The notes beneath the pieces were generated by a model that worked only from the letters and a program-made list of their open reading frames with translations, ran no database searches and was not told the DNA's origin. This document shows positions 1-14,200 of a stretch of 64,000 nt of DNA, one piece after another. Within the stretch, counting starts at the first letter, position 1. Each line of letters begins with the position of its first letter. The DNA lies in NCBI RefSeq assembly GCF_021117295.1, contig NZ_CP088247.1, forward strand, positions 2,619,001 to 2,683,000, written 5' to 3'. A program made the translations under genes and the position numbers. The stretch is from Methylorubrum sp. B1-46 (GTDB lineage Bacteria > Pseudomonadota > Alphaproteobacteria > Rhizobiales > Beijerinckiaceae).

Positions 1-1
1 C

Positions 2-2250
2 CAGGGCGGCGGCGCGGCGGGCGTCAGCGTCGCGGGGGCCGGTGTCGGCTCGACCAACCTCATCGGTGTCGCGACCCGTGCCTTCATCGACGGTGACGGC
101 GCTTCCGGTGTCCGCGCGTCGCAGATCGCGCTCTCGGCGAAGGATACCTCCGCGATCACGGCCGTCGTCGGTTCGTCCGGCATCGCCGGCAGCGGCGCGG
201 GCGTGGCGAGCGTCGGGGTCACCGTCTCGGTCTCGCAGGCCAACAACATCATCGGCAACGTGATCGAGGCAGCGATCCGCAACGCGGATACCGGCATCAC
301 CACGACCTCCGGCGACCTCTCGGTCGAGGCCGAGAGCGGCGGCACGATCGAGGCGATCGCGACCGCGGCCTCCGTCAGCGTCGGCGGGGCCGGCATCGCC
401 AATGTGCAGGTCGCCGGCGGCGGCGCCGGCGCACTCAACATCATCACCACGAGCACCCGCGCGGCGATCGAGAAGGCCAAGGAGCAGACGGCGCTCAACA
501 AGGTGACGAGCGGCGCGGGCCTGCGCGTGGCCGCGACGAGCCGTCAGGATATCAAGGCCACGGTGGTCGCCCTGTCTGCCGGTGGCGGCGGCGCGGGGAT
601 CGCCAGCGTTCCGGTGGCGATCGGTCTCTCCGGCGCGCAGAACATCATCGGCAAGTGGAAGACCGTCGATGCCGACGGAAAGCGGCTCGACCAGCCGTCC
701 CTCGTTTCCGATGGCGGCGCCAAGGTGGAGGCGCTCATCGCCGACACGGTGGCGGACGCGCAGGGCACCGTCTCGGTGACGGCGACCTCGGCCGGCACCG
801 TCGACGCGACCGTCGCGGCCGCCTCGGTCGTGGTCACGGGGGCCGCGGTGGCCGTGGGCGTCGCCGGCTCCGGCAGCTATTCGGGCAACGCGATCAGCTT
901 CGCCACGAACGCGGCGATCACCGGCGCCGCGACGAGCGTGAGCGCCGCCGACGTGACCGTGCTCGCCACCAATCGGTCCGCCATCAGCGTCGATGTCGGC
1001 GCAGCCGCCGTCGCGGCCGCCGGCGGCGCTGTCGGCGTCGCGCCCTCGATCAGTGTCGCCACGGCCCTGAACGTGATCAACAACGCCGTCACCGCCGGGA
1101 TCGACGGTGCCTCCGTGACGACGCGCACGGGCGCGATCCGGGTCTCGGCACAGGTCCCGGCCGACGACCCCGCCACGAGCGCCGTTGAAGGCGCGAGCAT
1201 CCGCGCCCGCGTCGCCGCGGCCGCCGTGGCGCTCTCCGGCGGTGGCGTGGCCGTCTCGGTGGCAGGCGGCGGTGCCGTCGCGACCAACATGATCGGCGGC
1301 ACGACCCGCGCGCAGGTCACCAATGCCCGACTGAAGACGGTCGAAAACCCGGCCGGCGCGGTCGCGGTCACGGCCGCCAACAACAGCCGGATCGAGGCCG
1401 AGGTCGCGGCGCTTGCGGCCGGCGCCAGCATCGGCGGCACCGCGGTCGGGGCCAGCATCGGCACCGGTGTGGCCGTCAACCTCATCGGCAGCGCGATCAC
1501 GCAGAAGGTCGACGGCCGGGACAAGACGACCAAGTCGGCCGATATGGTCGTCGAGGCCCTGTCTAAGGACACCACGATCGAGGCGGGCGGCCCACTCTCC
1601 GTCACGGCCGATTCCGGCCAAACGATCCGGGCCAACGTCGCGGCCGGCTCGGTCGCCCTCTCCGGTGGTGCCATCGCCCTCAGCGCTGCCGGCGCGGGCG
1701 CCGGTGCCCATAACCGGATCGGCGCAACGATCACCGCCTCGATCGACGGTGACGGAGCGGGCGACAAGATCAAGGCGGGTGCCGTGACGGTCGCCGCGCG
1801 CGACAGCTCCGCCCTCTCCGTCGAGACCGGCGCGGCGTCGGTCGCGGCCGCCTTCGGCTTCTTCGGCGGCGCGTCCTTCTCCCTCGCCGTCGCGGCGGCG
1901 GACAACGTGATCGCCAACAGCGTCACGGCCGCCATCCGGAATCTCGGCGGCGCGAACGGCCTCGCGGTCAGCGGCGCGGTCAACGTCACCGCGAGCGAGA
2001 ATGCGAGCCTGACGAGCCGCTCCCGCGCGGGGGCCATGGCCGCGAACGCCTCGCCCTTCGGCGTGGCCATCGCCGGCGGCGGCGCCGGCACCGGCGACAC
2101 CGTCACCAGCAAGACAAGCGCCGGCATCTTCGACAGCAAGGTCACCGCCGCGGGCGACGTCTCCGTTCAGGCCAGCGATACGACCTCGGTCGATTCGCAG
2201 GTGCTCGGGATCTCCGTGGCCGGCGGCTTGCTGGCGCTCGCGGCCGGCGG
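2..2250 (+). repeat. N-terminal beta-solenoid repeats, about 60-80 residues each
   Basis: A patch of alternating Ala/Gly/Val/Ser ending in N-x-I-(G) recurs roughly every 180-250 bases. Examples are the Asn-x-Ile codons near 241, 438, 640, 886, 1069, 1285, 1479, 1711 and 1906. Each is followed by a short beta segment and an acidic turn. Spacing is irregular, unlike the fixed periods later in the gene. The pattern resembles large adhesins with right-handed beta-helices; the structural call is inference. Confidence 0.7.
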
Positions 2251-5200
2251 CTCCGTCGCCAAGGTCGATGTGAAACCGACGGTCGAGGCCAAACTCGAGA
2301 ACAGCACGATCGCGGCCGACGATGTCGTCGTCACGGCGACCGCGACGCCGTCCGCCTATGCCAAGGCGACCGGCATCAATGCCGGCACCGCCGCGGTCGG
2401 TGCCTCGACCGCGCTCACCAACGTGGCCGCGACCGTCTCGGCCTCGACCGAGAAGACCGGGCTGACCGCCAACACGGTGACGGTGCTGGCAAGCCTTGCC
2501 CGCGGCACGAGCCCGACGGCGCAAGCCGAGGCGACCGGCGCGGTCGGCGGGTTGATCGGCATCGAATCGACGGTGACCAAGGCGACCAATTCCAGCAAGA
2601 TCACCGCCACCTTCGGCACTGGAACGGTGCTGAACGTGGCGCGGGCAGTGTCGCTCGCCGCAACGAGCGCGACGCAGCAACGCGCGAACGCCAACAGCGC
2701 CAGCGCCGGTCTCGTCGCGGCGGGTGCGACGGTCTCGCTCGCGGAATCCGCTACGCAGACCGCTGCGAATGTCACCACCGTGAACACGATCCGCGCTGGA
2801 TCGCTCTCGCTCACGGCCACGGGGACCGACGACAACCTGGCGGCCGCCACCGCCGGCTCCTACGGTTTCGCCTCGGGCACTGCCGCCGTCACCACCACGG
2901 TCACGGGCGGCAGCACCACCGCGACGCTGGGCGAAGGGGCCAAGGTCGATCTGATCACCGGCCGCTCGGGCAGCGGCCTGTTCTTTCTGAACGCCGACCA
3001 CACCACCACGACCAACGGGCAGATCATCACCAACAGCTACGGTGCTCTTGCCGGTAGCGGCGCCCTGTCCACCAACACCGTCACCCATGACGCGACGGCT
3101 GCGATCGGTGAAAAGGCCGAGATCCTCGCCTACGACATCACGGCCAATGCGCGGAACGCCGTGCTGAAGCCGCTCCTGTCGAGCGCGAATATCGACGGCA
3201 GCACGGGCGGCTTCATCACCGGCGCCGGTGCGCTCAGCCGGACCGAACTCGGCCTGTCCACGGCCGTGACGATCGGCAACGAAGCCAAGCTCGAGACCAC
3301 GGGTTTCGTCAGCGCCTACGGCAACGTCACGCTCTCGGCGCTCAACGACGTCAACGTCACCGACAAGGTCGTGCTGAAGACCGGCGGCGCGCTCTCGGGC
3401 GCGGGGGCGACGGCCACGCTCTCCGGCCGGAACGGCGCCGGATTGGAGGCCACGATCACCGTCGGCGACAAGGCTCAGATTCTGACGCTCGGCAATCTCA
3501 CCGCCAACGCCAACACGCGGGTGGCGGCGGCGATCAGCGCCAACACCGAGACCAACGGCGGCGCCACCGTCGCCACCGGCGGCACCGACATCACGCTGCG
3601 GCCGAACAATGCGGTCACGATCGGCGCGGACGTCAAAGCCAAGGTCTACGGCAACCTGACCCTGGCCGCCGGCAAGCAGGCGGACCTGCGCGACGACCCC
3701 TACGATCTCTCCGCGCGTACGGATACCTTCGCCGGCAGCGCGATCCCGATCCAGTCGATCAGCGCCAACATCAACCTCAAGCAGGCCAACACCATCACGG
3801 TCCGGTCCGGCACGCTGCTGGAGACCGGCGGCGACGCCGTGTTCAACACCAATTGGTTCGGCATGGCCGGCGCCGACGCCAAGGCGAAGGGGACGAGCTG
3901 GACCACGGCGCTTGCCGGAGCCGTCGACAGCCTGCTGGGCGGCAACCCGCAATCGGTGCAGGCGGGTGACGCCAAAACATCGTCGATCGGCCGCGTCGTC
4001 ATGGACGGCACGGTCCGCACCGGCATCATCAGCGACATCAAGATCGTTCTGGATGGGCTGCGCAACCAGGCCGGTACGCCCACCACCTACACCGCGAACG
4101 GCCATACCTACGTCACCGGCGGCACCCCCGGCAAAACCATCCTCACCGGCACGATCTATCTCGGCGGCCAGGCCATCGGCGCGGACGGCAACTTCGTGAC
4201 GGACGGCACGACGCCGAAGACCTTCACCCTGAGCCAGGACACGGGAGGCGCGACGGCGCTCCTCACGGCGCCCAGGCTGCCGATCACCATCGCGATGGGC
4301 ACCGAGCTGCTCCGCTCGGGCCTGATCGAGGCCCTGAACGATGCGATGGCCAAGAAGCGGGACTACCAGCGTGATACCGCCCTGCAGGCCTTCTACAACA
4401 GCGAGATCCTGCGCATCGCGGGCATTCTGAAGGCTCAGGGGCTTGCCGAGATCTTCTTTGAAAGCGACGGCAAGACCATTGCTGGCGTCGGCGCCGTGCG
4501 CCAGCAGGTCCAGGTCATCACCGTCGGCGCCTTCACGGCGGGCGCCGGGCGCATCGCCGTCTTCGCGGACGACCTCAGCGGCAGCGGCGCCTTCGAGGCG
4601 AAGGAGTCGGGCAAGGTCGAGATCGAGAACAACTCGACCGCCTCACTGCGGATCGGCGGCATCACCATGCCGGAATCCTCGGGTGGCCTGACCTATAACG
4701 GCATCAAGGTCTCCCTCGCGACCGACCCGAGGGCTAAGATCAACGAGATCAATGCCCAGAGTGCGGCGAAGGACGGCTACACGGCGAGCATTGTCGCATT
4801 CTCAAGGATCGCTTCGGGCGGCAGCTTCAGCAACGCGCCCGACAGCGTCATCAACATCACCAACAACAAGGGGGTCGAGACCGGCCTGAACGGCCACAAG
4901 ATCCCGGCCGGTTCACTGATCATCGCCGGCGCAATCAGCGCGCCAAATGCCATTCTCACCGCGATCAGCAAAGGCGACCTCTTCGTCGATCCGGGCGCGC
5001 GCATCATCGTCAAGCAAAATCTGTCCAAGGCCAGCGGTTCGGCAACGATCGGCGGACCGGGCTCGGTCAGCGACAAGTCCGTCTATGAAGTCGGAGGCAC
5101 GCCCTATTCGCAGGTGAAGGGTGCCTTCGTGGACAATGGCTTCAAGCCATCGAGCGTCGACGCCATTGTCGCGAAGCTATCGGTAAAATCCAGCGATCCG

Positions 5201-8200
5201 AATCTTCAGGCGAACCAGATTTCGATCAACGCACAATTCGTCAACGTCAACGGCCTGATCCGTAGCGGTGTTTCGGAGTACAAAATCGTTGTCGATCAGG
5301 CGGCGATCCGCGAGATCGAGAAGGCCCTGGCGAACAAGACCGGGCCGTACATGACGATCGCCAGCCTCTCGAAGGAGGGACTGTTCTCGGTCGAGCTCGA
5401 TACGATCAACGAGCAGCTCATCGTCCACGAGCTCGTGACCTACGGCGGGTCCGTTTCCATCACCGGCAACATCCTCAACACCGGCATCGACACCGGCCGG
5501 ATCGAGGCCCTTGCCGGCTATTCGAACATCACCGTCGAGAACCAATCGAAGTACGACGTCGTCATCGAGAAGCTCGACAACAGCAGCCGCGGCGCCGGCA
5601 GCGTGGTCCTGAACGACCTGTCCTACGCGAGTGACACCGTTCGCTATCGCAGCACGATCTATGAATCGACGAAGAACAGCGCCGGGCAGAACGCCGTCTC
5701 GACCAAAGTCCGCACGGTCTACAACGATGAGAAGAGGGACCCCTCGACGGACGCGGATCGGCCGGATCGGACCGATGACGGCCGTATCGCGACCTACACG
5801 CCCAAGGAGGGATGGCGCTACGCCTACGCGGTCGGCCAGAGCTCGACCAAGTACGAGACGACCGTGACGGGCACCTCGTCCTGGGCAGGCATCGATGCTC
5901 TTGCGAAGGATCCGGCCAAGATCCAGGGCTTCAAGGAGGTTGCCAACGGCGACGTGCGGATGCTCGAGTCGGGGACGTTCTACTACCTCGATATCAACAA
6001 CAACGCCGCCTATACCTTCCCGACGATTCCCAATCCGTCGGATCCCTCGATCAAGAACCCATCGCCCATCGCTCTCGGCGACTACAGCGCTGCGAAGATC
6101 ACGGATTCCTGGCAAGAGAGCACGTGGTACGGAAAGAAGACGTACTACACTGAGTGGTCGCGGGAGCAGCTCCGTGAGACGACGGCCACGGCTAACGTCA
6201 AGGCCGACCGCCCGATCCAGATCTCGTTCTACGGCGCCGACCGCGGTGACATCAGCATCACCTCGACGGGTGCCGGCAAGGTTCTGATCAAGGGCGGCAT
6301 CGTCAACGCCTCGGGTAAGGTGACGATCGACGCCGTCGGCTCGATCGAGCAGATGAACGCGACGGCTTCGATCTCGGCCGCCACGGTCAGCCTCACCTCA
6401 CGGTCGGGCAACATCGGGACCGGCACCGCCCTCCTTGGAAGTGATGCCAAAGGTCCGGGTGCCGTCCCGACGGCCGGTGCCCAGGCGCTGCTGGTCGACG
6501 GCGTGTTCACCACGGACAAGGACGGCAAGCGGATCTACTCCGCACCGGTCGTCCTGACCGCTTCGGCGGCGGGGTCGGTCTACATCGAGAACGCCGGCCT
6601 CCCGGCCCTGCAGATCGATACCGTCTCCGCCAGCGGCGACGTCACGCTCGTCTCCGCCCCCGGCATCGTCGTGGCGAGCGGCAAGGCAGGCGCGATCAGG
6701 GGCGGCGTGATCACGCTGGTCGCCACCTCCGGCGATATCGGTTTCGGCGACGTGACCGGCAGCGCAACGCTGAACCTCACCGGCGGTCAGACGCAGCGCG
6801 ACCGGGTCGATATCCTAGCCGGCGGCAACGTGTCGGTGCGCCAGACCGCGGGCAACCTGCGCCTCAACAGCCTCACCGCCGGCGGAGACGTCGTCGTGGA
6901 GGTCCGCGGCGGCAGCCTGCTCAACGTGAACAACGTGGTCGTGCGCGACGAGCGCAAGGCGGCCGACCTGATCGGCGGCGTCTGGAAGGATCTCGCCCTC
7001 ACGACCGAGGACGCGAACCGTAAGTTCAAGGAGACGCTCAGCGCCTTCGAGGGCGGCCGGCAGCGCGACTACAACGCCTATTGGTCCTACCGGAGCCAGC
7101 AGACGACTCCCGCCGTCTACGATGCGAATTTCGAAGTGAAGCTCAGCGCCAAGACTGGCGAGCTACAGTACTACCAAGACCTCTACGGGAAAGAGGCGAC
7201 GGGTAAGGGGCTCACCGGCAGCGCCCTGACCACCTACGTCAGCAAGGCCGTCGCGACGATCGAGCAGGGGCGCACCGCGCAGTACCGCGCGCTTCACCTG
7301 CAATACGGTCAATACGGCGACGTCTATCACGCCGATCTCGCCGGCGATTACGGGACCTACTGGGCCATCCGCGGGACGCAGCCGAGCGGCAGCGCCTTCG
7401 ACCCGAGCACCACCGTCACGGCGACGGCGGCCTCCCTGGCCAAGATCCAGGCGGCGACCCATGCGGCGCCGATCTCCGGCGACGCGATGATCGCCCGCGT
7501 CACCGCCCAGATCGCCCAGCTCGAGAGCGAGCGCGGCAACACGCGTCTGAGCGAGGCCGAGATCCGGGCGCTCTACGAGACCGCGATTGAGGCGGAGGCG
7601 CGCGGCGCGCGGTTGGCGGACGAGGCGTTTAGGACGCTCGCCAGCTACGAGACCGCCTACGCCCGCTACGAGGTGCTGCAGGCGAGCCGTGTCAACGGCG
7701 CGATGACGCTGACGAGTGCCGAGCGCGACGCGTTGCGCGCGCAGTTCAGCAGCGACGCGACCGGAAGCGGCCTCTCCGGAGCCGCCAAGGACAGCTACAT
7801 CGACGCTCAGATCAAGGTGGTGCAGGAGGCCCGCGCGGACGAGTTCGCGAGGCTCTCGGCTCTGTTCTCCGGCGTTGCCAAGGGTGACCAGGGCACTTTC
7901 ACGGCCCAGTACAAGCTCTACCTGACGCTGCGCGGCTCGCTGGTGAACGGCGTGCCCGCGCTGACGAGCGCCGAGATCGCCGACTTGACCAGCCTCTACG
8001 GCACCGATGCCACCGGCACGGCGCTGAGCGGCACGGCCAAGGACGACTATGTCGCGGCCAAGATCCAGATAACGCTGGCCGCACGCGGGGCCGAGTACAC
8101 CAAGCTGAACGCGATCTTCGCCAGCGCCGCGCCGACCGATTCCGCCCGGCTGAACGCCATCTTCGCAAGCACCGCGCTCACCGCCTATGTCATCGATCAG

Positions 8201-11200
8201 ATCCAGCAGGTCGAGGCGTCTCGGACGACCGACTACCGCAACCTCGCTCTGACCTTCGGCAGCTTCCCCGGCACCGTCGGCGGTGACCAGAGCAGCTTCG
8301 CGGCACAGTACGATCTGTACTGGAAGCTGCGTGGCTCGCTGGTGAACGGCGTGCTCAAGCTGACGAATGCCGAGATCGCCGATCTGACTCGCACGTTCGG
8401 CACCGATGCCACAGGCGCGACGCTGAGCGGCGCGGCCAAGGACAACTACGTCGAGGCCAAGATCCAGGCGACGCGCGATGCCCGCGCGGCCGAGTACGCG
8501 CAGCTGCATGCGGTCTATTCCGGCTTCGGTGACCGTTACCTGCCGAAGCTCGGCACGGCCTACCAGATCTACAGCGGCTACAAGGCGAGTGCCGACGCGG
8601 ACGGCATCGTGCGGATCACCGGCGCCGAGCGGATCGCCCTGGCGGTGCAGTTCGCCGACCAGGCCAAGTTCCAGACGCTGGGCGAGATGTTCCTGCAGGC
8701 GGAAACCGCCAAGAAGGTCGTGGCGGCCGAGGTCGCGCTCAAGGCGGAGTACGCGCGGCTTCACGCCGAATTCGGCAGCCTCGGCAACGCCTATGATGCA
8801 TCGCGGGTGGAAGCGCGGTCCGACCAGGACAAGGCCCGCTACGAAACCTATTGGAGCTACCGCAACCAGCAGCTCGATTCGAGCATCTACGACACTTCCT
8901 TCGCGCCGCGCCTCACCGGGCAGGCTCTGATCGATGCGGCGGCCACGGCCCGCGCCCAGGCTGCGGTCGAAACTCAGGCCACCGCTTCGCCCGCCATCGC
9001 CTCCGCCCGCCAAGCGGCCCAGGATGCGCGCGGAGCGGCGCTCACGGCGCAGTACCGGGCGCTCCACGCCTTCTTCAACAGCCTGCCGGGATCCTACGGC
9101 GAGAATGCCCTGACGGCCCAGAAGCAGGACAATCCGGCCTTCTTCGTCGATCGGGCGACCGCCAAGGAGATCAACGACAGCATCAAGCGCTGGACGGAAG
9201 AGGAACTGCTGAGCGCGGTCGGCCAGGGCCTGCTGAAGGAGGTGCCCAGCACCGTCGTCGACATCCAGAGCCCGATCATCAAGGGCCGCTCGATCAAGCT
9301 CGTCACGGCCGACAATGTCGGCTCGACCAGCGGCACGACCCTGATCGCGGTCGGCCCGAACGCGCCGCGGATGACGACCGACCAGCAGGTCGATCTGGCC
9401 GCCGCCGAGCGCAGCGACCTCGTGTTCCTCACGAAGGCGCCGATCACCGCCAGCGTCATCTTCGCCAACAATGGCACGACCGGAACCGTCACCCGTGTGG
9501 ATGGCGACCGCTGGGACCTCACCGCCTTCATCAAGGACGGAAACGTCATCGATGCCACGCTGTTCATCGGCGGTCTGACGCAGAACGCCACCGCCGAAAC
9601 CCGGGCCTACTTCAAGATCGTGTCCGTCACGGACACGGTGATCACCGTCGCCTTCTCCGGCAGCAAGACCTTCCAGGAAGGGATCGCTCGCAACGTCACC
9701 TTCGGCGCCAGCGTCGCGGTGAGCGGCGAGGCCCCGCGTGCTGCGGCGACGATGTCCGTCGATCGCCTCAAGGCCGCTCCGAGCGAAGTCGCGCTGAGCT
9801 TCAGCAACGACGCTTTGACGAACCAGGGTGTGCTGACGCTCGCGAGCGGCACCTGGGATACCTCGCTCTACACCGTCGGCGACACGCTCTTCATCGCCGG
9901 GAACACCACGAACACCACGGCAATCGCCACCAATGTGTTCAGGATCGCGGCGATCGCGGGCGGGGTGATCCGCCTCGAGGCCGGCCAGCTCTTCGACACC
10001 ACGGGCGGCCTGAACGGCCGGCTCGCGGCCAGCGTCGAGGTCGGCGTGCGGGCGACGGCGGCCACCGGCGGCGTCACCGTCGTCAACCGTGCCCTGTCCG
10101 ACCCGGACGCCAGCTTCCTGGCGGACGGGTTCAAGCAGGGCCTGCGGATCGGCCTTGCCGGCGCGTTCGGCGTGACGACCGCCAACGCGACCGGGGCCGC
10201 GACCTATTACGAGATCGCGAAGGCGGGCAAAGCGACCCTCGTCCTCGACACGGGCAATCTCGACGCGAACAAGCTCGCGCCGACCGCCGAGACCGGCCGC
10301 AACCTCGTCGTGTTCCAATCGGCCAAGGACGCCGGGAATCCGTTCAATCTCGTCACCCAGCTCCTGATCCAGAAGCGCAAGGCGGTGGTGCTGGAGACCG
10401 CGGGGACGCTCGACGTGAGCGCGGGCGGTCAGATCTTCATCACCACGCCGTCATCGGCCACGGTGGGCCTGGTCACCTCCACGGCGGGCAAGGAAATCCG
10501 CCTCAAAGGCGACAACGGCCTCGTCAACGGCCGCGGCGCCGCCGACACGAATGTCCGTGGCGGTGACACCATCCTCGAAGGCGGCCGGGGTGCCGTCGGC
10601 AGTGCTGAGAAGGCAATCGGCGTCGAACTGACGGGCACGCTGGCGGTCCGCAGTGCCGAGAACATCTACATCACCGCCCGCGCGGGCGATCTGAAGCTGG
10701 AATCCGCCTTCACCGAGAAGGACATCTTCCTCGCCGCCGACCGGGGCAGCATCCTCGACGGCGTCGGGAACGACAACACCAAGATCTCGGCACGCAACCT
10801 TACCCTGAGGGCGGCGGGCGCGATCGGCCAAGCCGGTCCGAACGCCAGCACTCCCCATGTGGGCGCCGACGCCATCGAGGTGAAGCTGACCGGAACCGTC
10901 CGGGCGAGCGCCACGGGGACCATCGCTCTGACGGAGACGGCGACCGACCTTCGGGTGGTGGCAATCACCACGACGGGCGACGTGATCCTGAGCGCGCAGG
11001 CCTCGATCCTCGACGGCGGCGATCTGACGAACCCGCGCGACATCGACTCGGCGCCCGATCTCGTCGGCAGCGGACGGGCCAATGTCAGCGGCCGCTCCAT
11101 CGTCCTCACGGCGCGCGACGGCATCGGCTCCGGCGCCGACGCCTTCGAGTTCGACAGCAATGTCGGCGGCACCACGACCGGCCGCGTCACGCTTTCGGCC

Positions 11201-14200
11201 ACGCGCGGCAACATCGACGTCGTCGAGACCAGCGGCGACGTCTACCTTGCCAGCATCGCGGCCGCCGATAACCGCGTCGCCATCCTCACGGCCGCGACGG
11301 GCAGCATTCTCAACGGATCGACCGATTACAACGACAGCAACGGCGGCAGCTCGAACCTCGTCTCCGGCCAAGCCAAGCTCATCGCCTCGGGCAGCATCGG
11401 CACGGCAACGAAGCGCATCATCGCCAAGCTGAAGACCGCGACCGGCGACACCTATGGCGGCATCGAAGCCACGGCCGGCAATGATGTCTGGCTGTGGAAC
11501 GTCGGCGGCCTGCGTGTGGGCGGCGTCACCGTGGGGGCCAAGACCGGCATCCAGGCCGGCGGCGCGATCAACGTGCGCACGTCGAGCCCCGTCACGATCA
11601 GCACCGACCTGATCTCGAAGAAGTCCATCAACGTGTTCTCGGGCGAGGACACGACCCGGGGCGACGACCTCCTGCTGGTCCAATCCGGCGTCACGATCTT
11701 CTCGACCGAGGGCTCCGTCACCCTTGCCGCCGGCGACGACCTCACCGTCGAGGCGGGCGCGGTGGTGAAGGCCAAGGGCGACATCGTCCTGAAGGCCGAC
11801 TTCAAGGTGGTGAAGGACACCGACGGCAACGATATGGTCGTGGCGTCCAACGAGGCCGCTGCCACCGTCAGACTGTTCGGTCTCTTCGTGGGCCGCACCA
11901 TCACGATCCAGGGCAGCGGCCTGGGCGGCACCTACCTTCTCGACGGCACGTTCATGACCGGCGAGCGCACCATCACCGTCAGCGGAAGCAACCCGAACGA
12001 TCCCAACGAGGTCATCACGCTCGGCCGGATCTCGGAAGGCGCGCTCACGCGCGGCGGCTCCATCGGCCTGCTCGCCGGCAACGGCAACAATACGATCACG
12101 TTCACCGACGCGATCACCGTGTCCACGGGTGCGATGAGCATCACCGGCGGCGCGGGCGACGACATCCTCGACCTGCAGGGCAGCTACACCGCCGGTTCGA
12201 TGGCGATCGATGCGGGCGAGGGCAAGAATGACATCACCCTGACCGGCATCTACGGGATCACGAACGCCTTCACGATTCGGGCAAGAGCGGGCGTCGACAC
12301 CCTGCGGGATTCCCGCACTGTCGGCGGCGTGACGAGCCGGGCCAGTGTCGCGGCCGGCTCGCTCTCGATCGACCTGGGCGGCGGCAACAACAGCCTGCAC
12401 CTCTCGGGCGGCTACACCATCCCGACCGGCGCGATCACGATCACGACCGGCTCGGGCGACGACATCCTCGATCTGCAGGGCAGCTACGCCGCCGGTTCGA
12501 TGGCGATCGATGCGGGCGACGGCGAGAACGAGATCACCCTGACCGGCAGCTACGGGATCACGAACGCCTTCACGATCAGCAGCGGGTCCGGCAACGATGT
12601 CCTGCTGGATTCCCGCACGGTCGGCGGCGTGACGAGCCGGGCCAGTGTCGCGGCCGGCTCGCTCTCGATCAACCTGGGCGGTGGCAACAACAGACTGCAG
12701 CTCTCGGGCGGCTACAGGGTCCCGACCGGCGCGATCACGATCACGACCGGCGCGGGCGACGACATCGTCGACCTCCAGGGAAGCTACGCGGCGAAATCGC
12801 TGAGCATCGATGTCGGCGCCGGCACCAACGTGCTGACCCTGACCGGCACTTACCGGGTCGCCGAGGCCGTCACGATCACGGCGGCGGGCGGCACCGATAC
12901 ACTGAGCGACCTGCGCGTCGTCAACGGCACGGTCGAGACGGCCGACCTCGAGGCGGGCTCCCTCGCGATCCAGCTCGGCGACGGCGCCAACACGGCCACG
13001 CTCGTCGGCCGGTACGCGATCCGGGACGGCTTCTCCCTGACCGGCGGGACCGGCCGCGACATCCTGACCGACTACCGCGTCGCGGGTCTCGTCGTCACGA
13101 ACGCCATCGATCTCTCTGCGGCCTCGATCACGCTCGCGCTCGGCGGCGGCGACAACCACGTCGAACTCGCCGGCAGCCATGAGGCGAGAACGGGGGACTT
13201 CACGCTGACCACAGCCGCCGGCGTCGACACCGTCATCGATGCGGCGCGCGTCACCGGTGCCGTCGTCCAGAGCGCGACGATCAAGGGCGCCAAGGTCGTC
13301 ATCGATCTCGGCGCGGGCAACAACGCGCTGACGCTGCTTGGCACCACCATCGCCACCTCGACGCTGGCGCTGACCAGCCTCGGCGGCAACGACAAGTTCG
13401 CCCTGCGCGGCCGGGTCCGCGCGGCGTCGACGACGATCAAGCTCGGCGCGGGCGACGACGCGCTCGATCTCGCCGTCAGCGAAATCTCCGGCAACACCCG
13501 GGTCTTCGGCGAGGACGGGGCGGACGCGATCAACGTCGATCGCCTGCCTTCGCTCACCAGCACGACCGGCACGCGCACCGACACGCTCGACATCGATGGC
13601 GGCCAGGACACCGACACGATCCGCATCCAGGTGAACGGGGCGTCGTCCTACCGCATCAACGTCACGGATTCCGGCAATCCGGAACGCGGCGTCGACACCC
13701 TGACCATCCTCGGCACCGATGCCGCCGACCAGTTCCTGATGCGTCGGAATTTCGTCGCGCTCGTCCATCCGAACGCCGACGGCACCTATCCGGCGAACGC
13801 CAGCGTCGAGCGGATCAACTACGACATGAGCGTCAACGGGCGCGTCATCGTCGAGGGCGGCAAGGGTGACGACCGCTTCGCGCTCGACGACACCTCGGCG
13901 CTGATGACCATCGACGGCGGCGAGGGGAACGACTTCTTCCAGGTCGGCCAAGTCTTCGCGAGCCTGCGCGACACGGCGAACGGCCTGCTCGGCGAGGACG
14001 TCTTCGACACCACACAGCTCTCGTTCGGGGGCTATCTCTCCCGCGGCATCTCGATCCCGGCCGTCATCTACGGCGGCACCGGCGACGACCTGTTCCAGGT
14101 CTACTCGAACAAGGCGGACCTGCGCCTCGAAGGCGAGGACGGCGACGACACCTTCATCGTGCGTGCCTTCGCCCTGGCGGGGTCGAACCCGCAGGACAAC

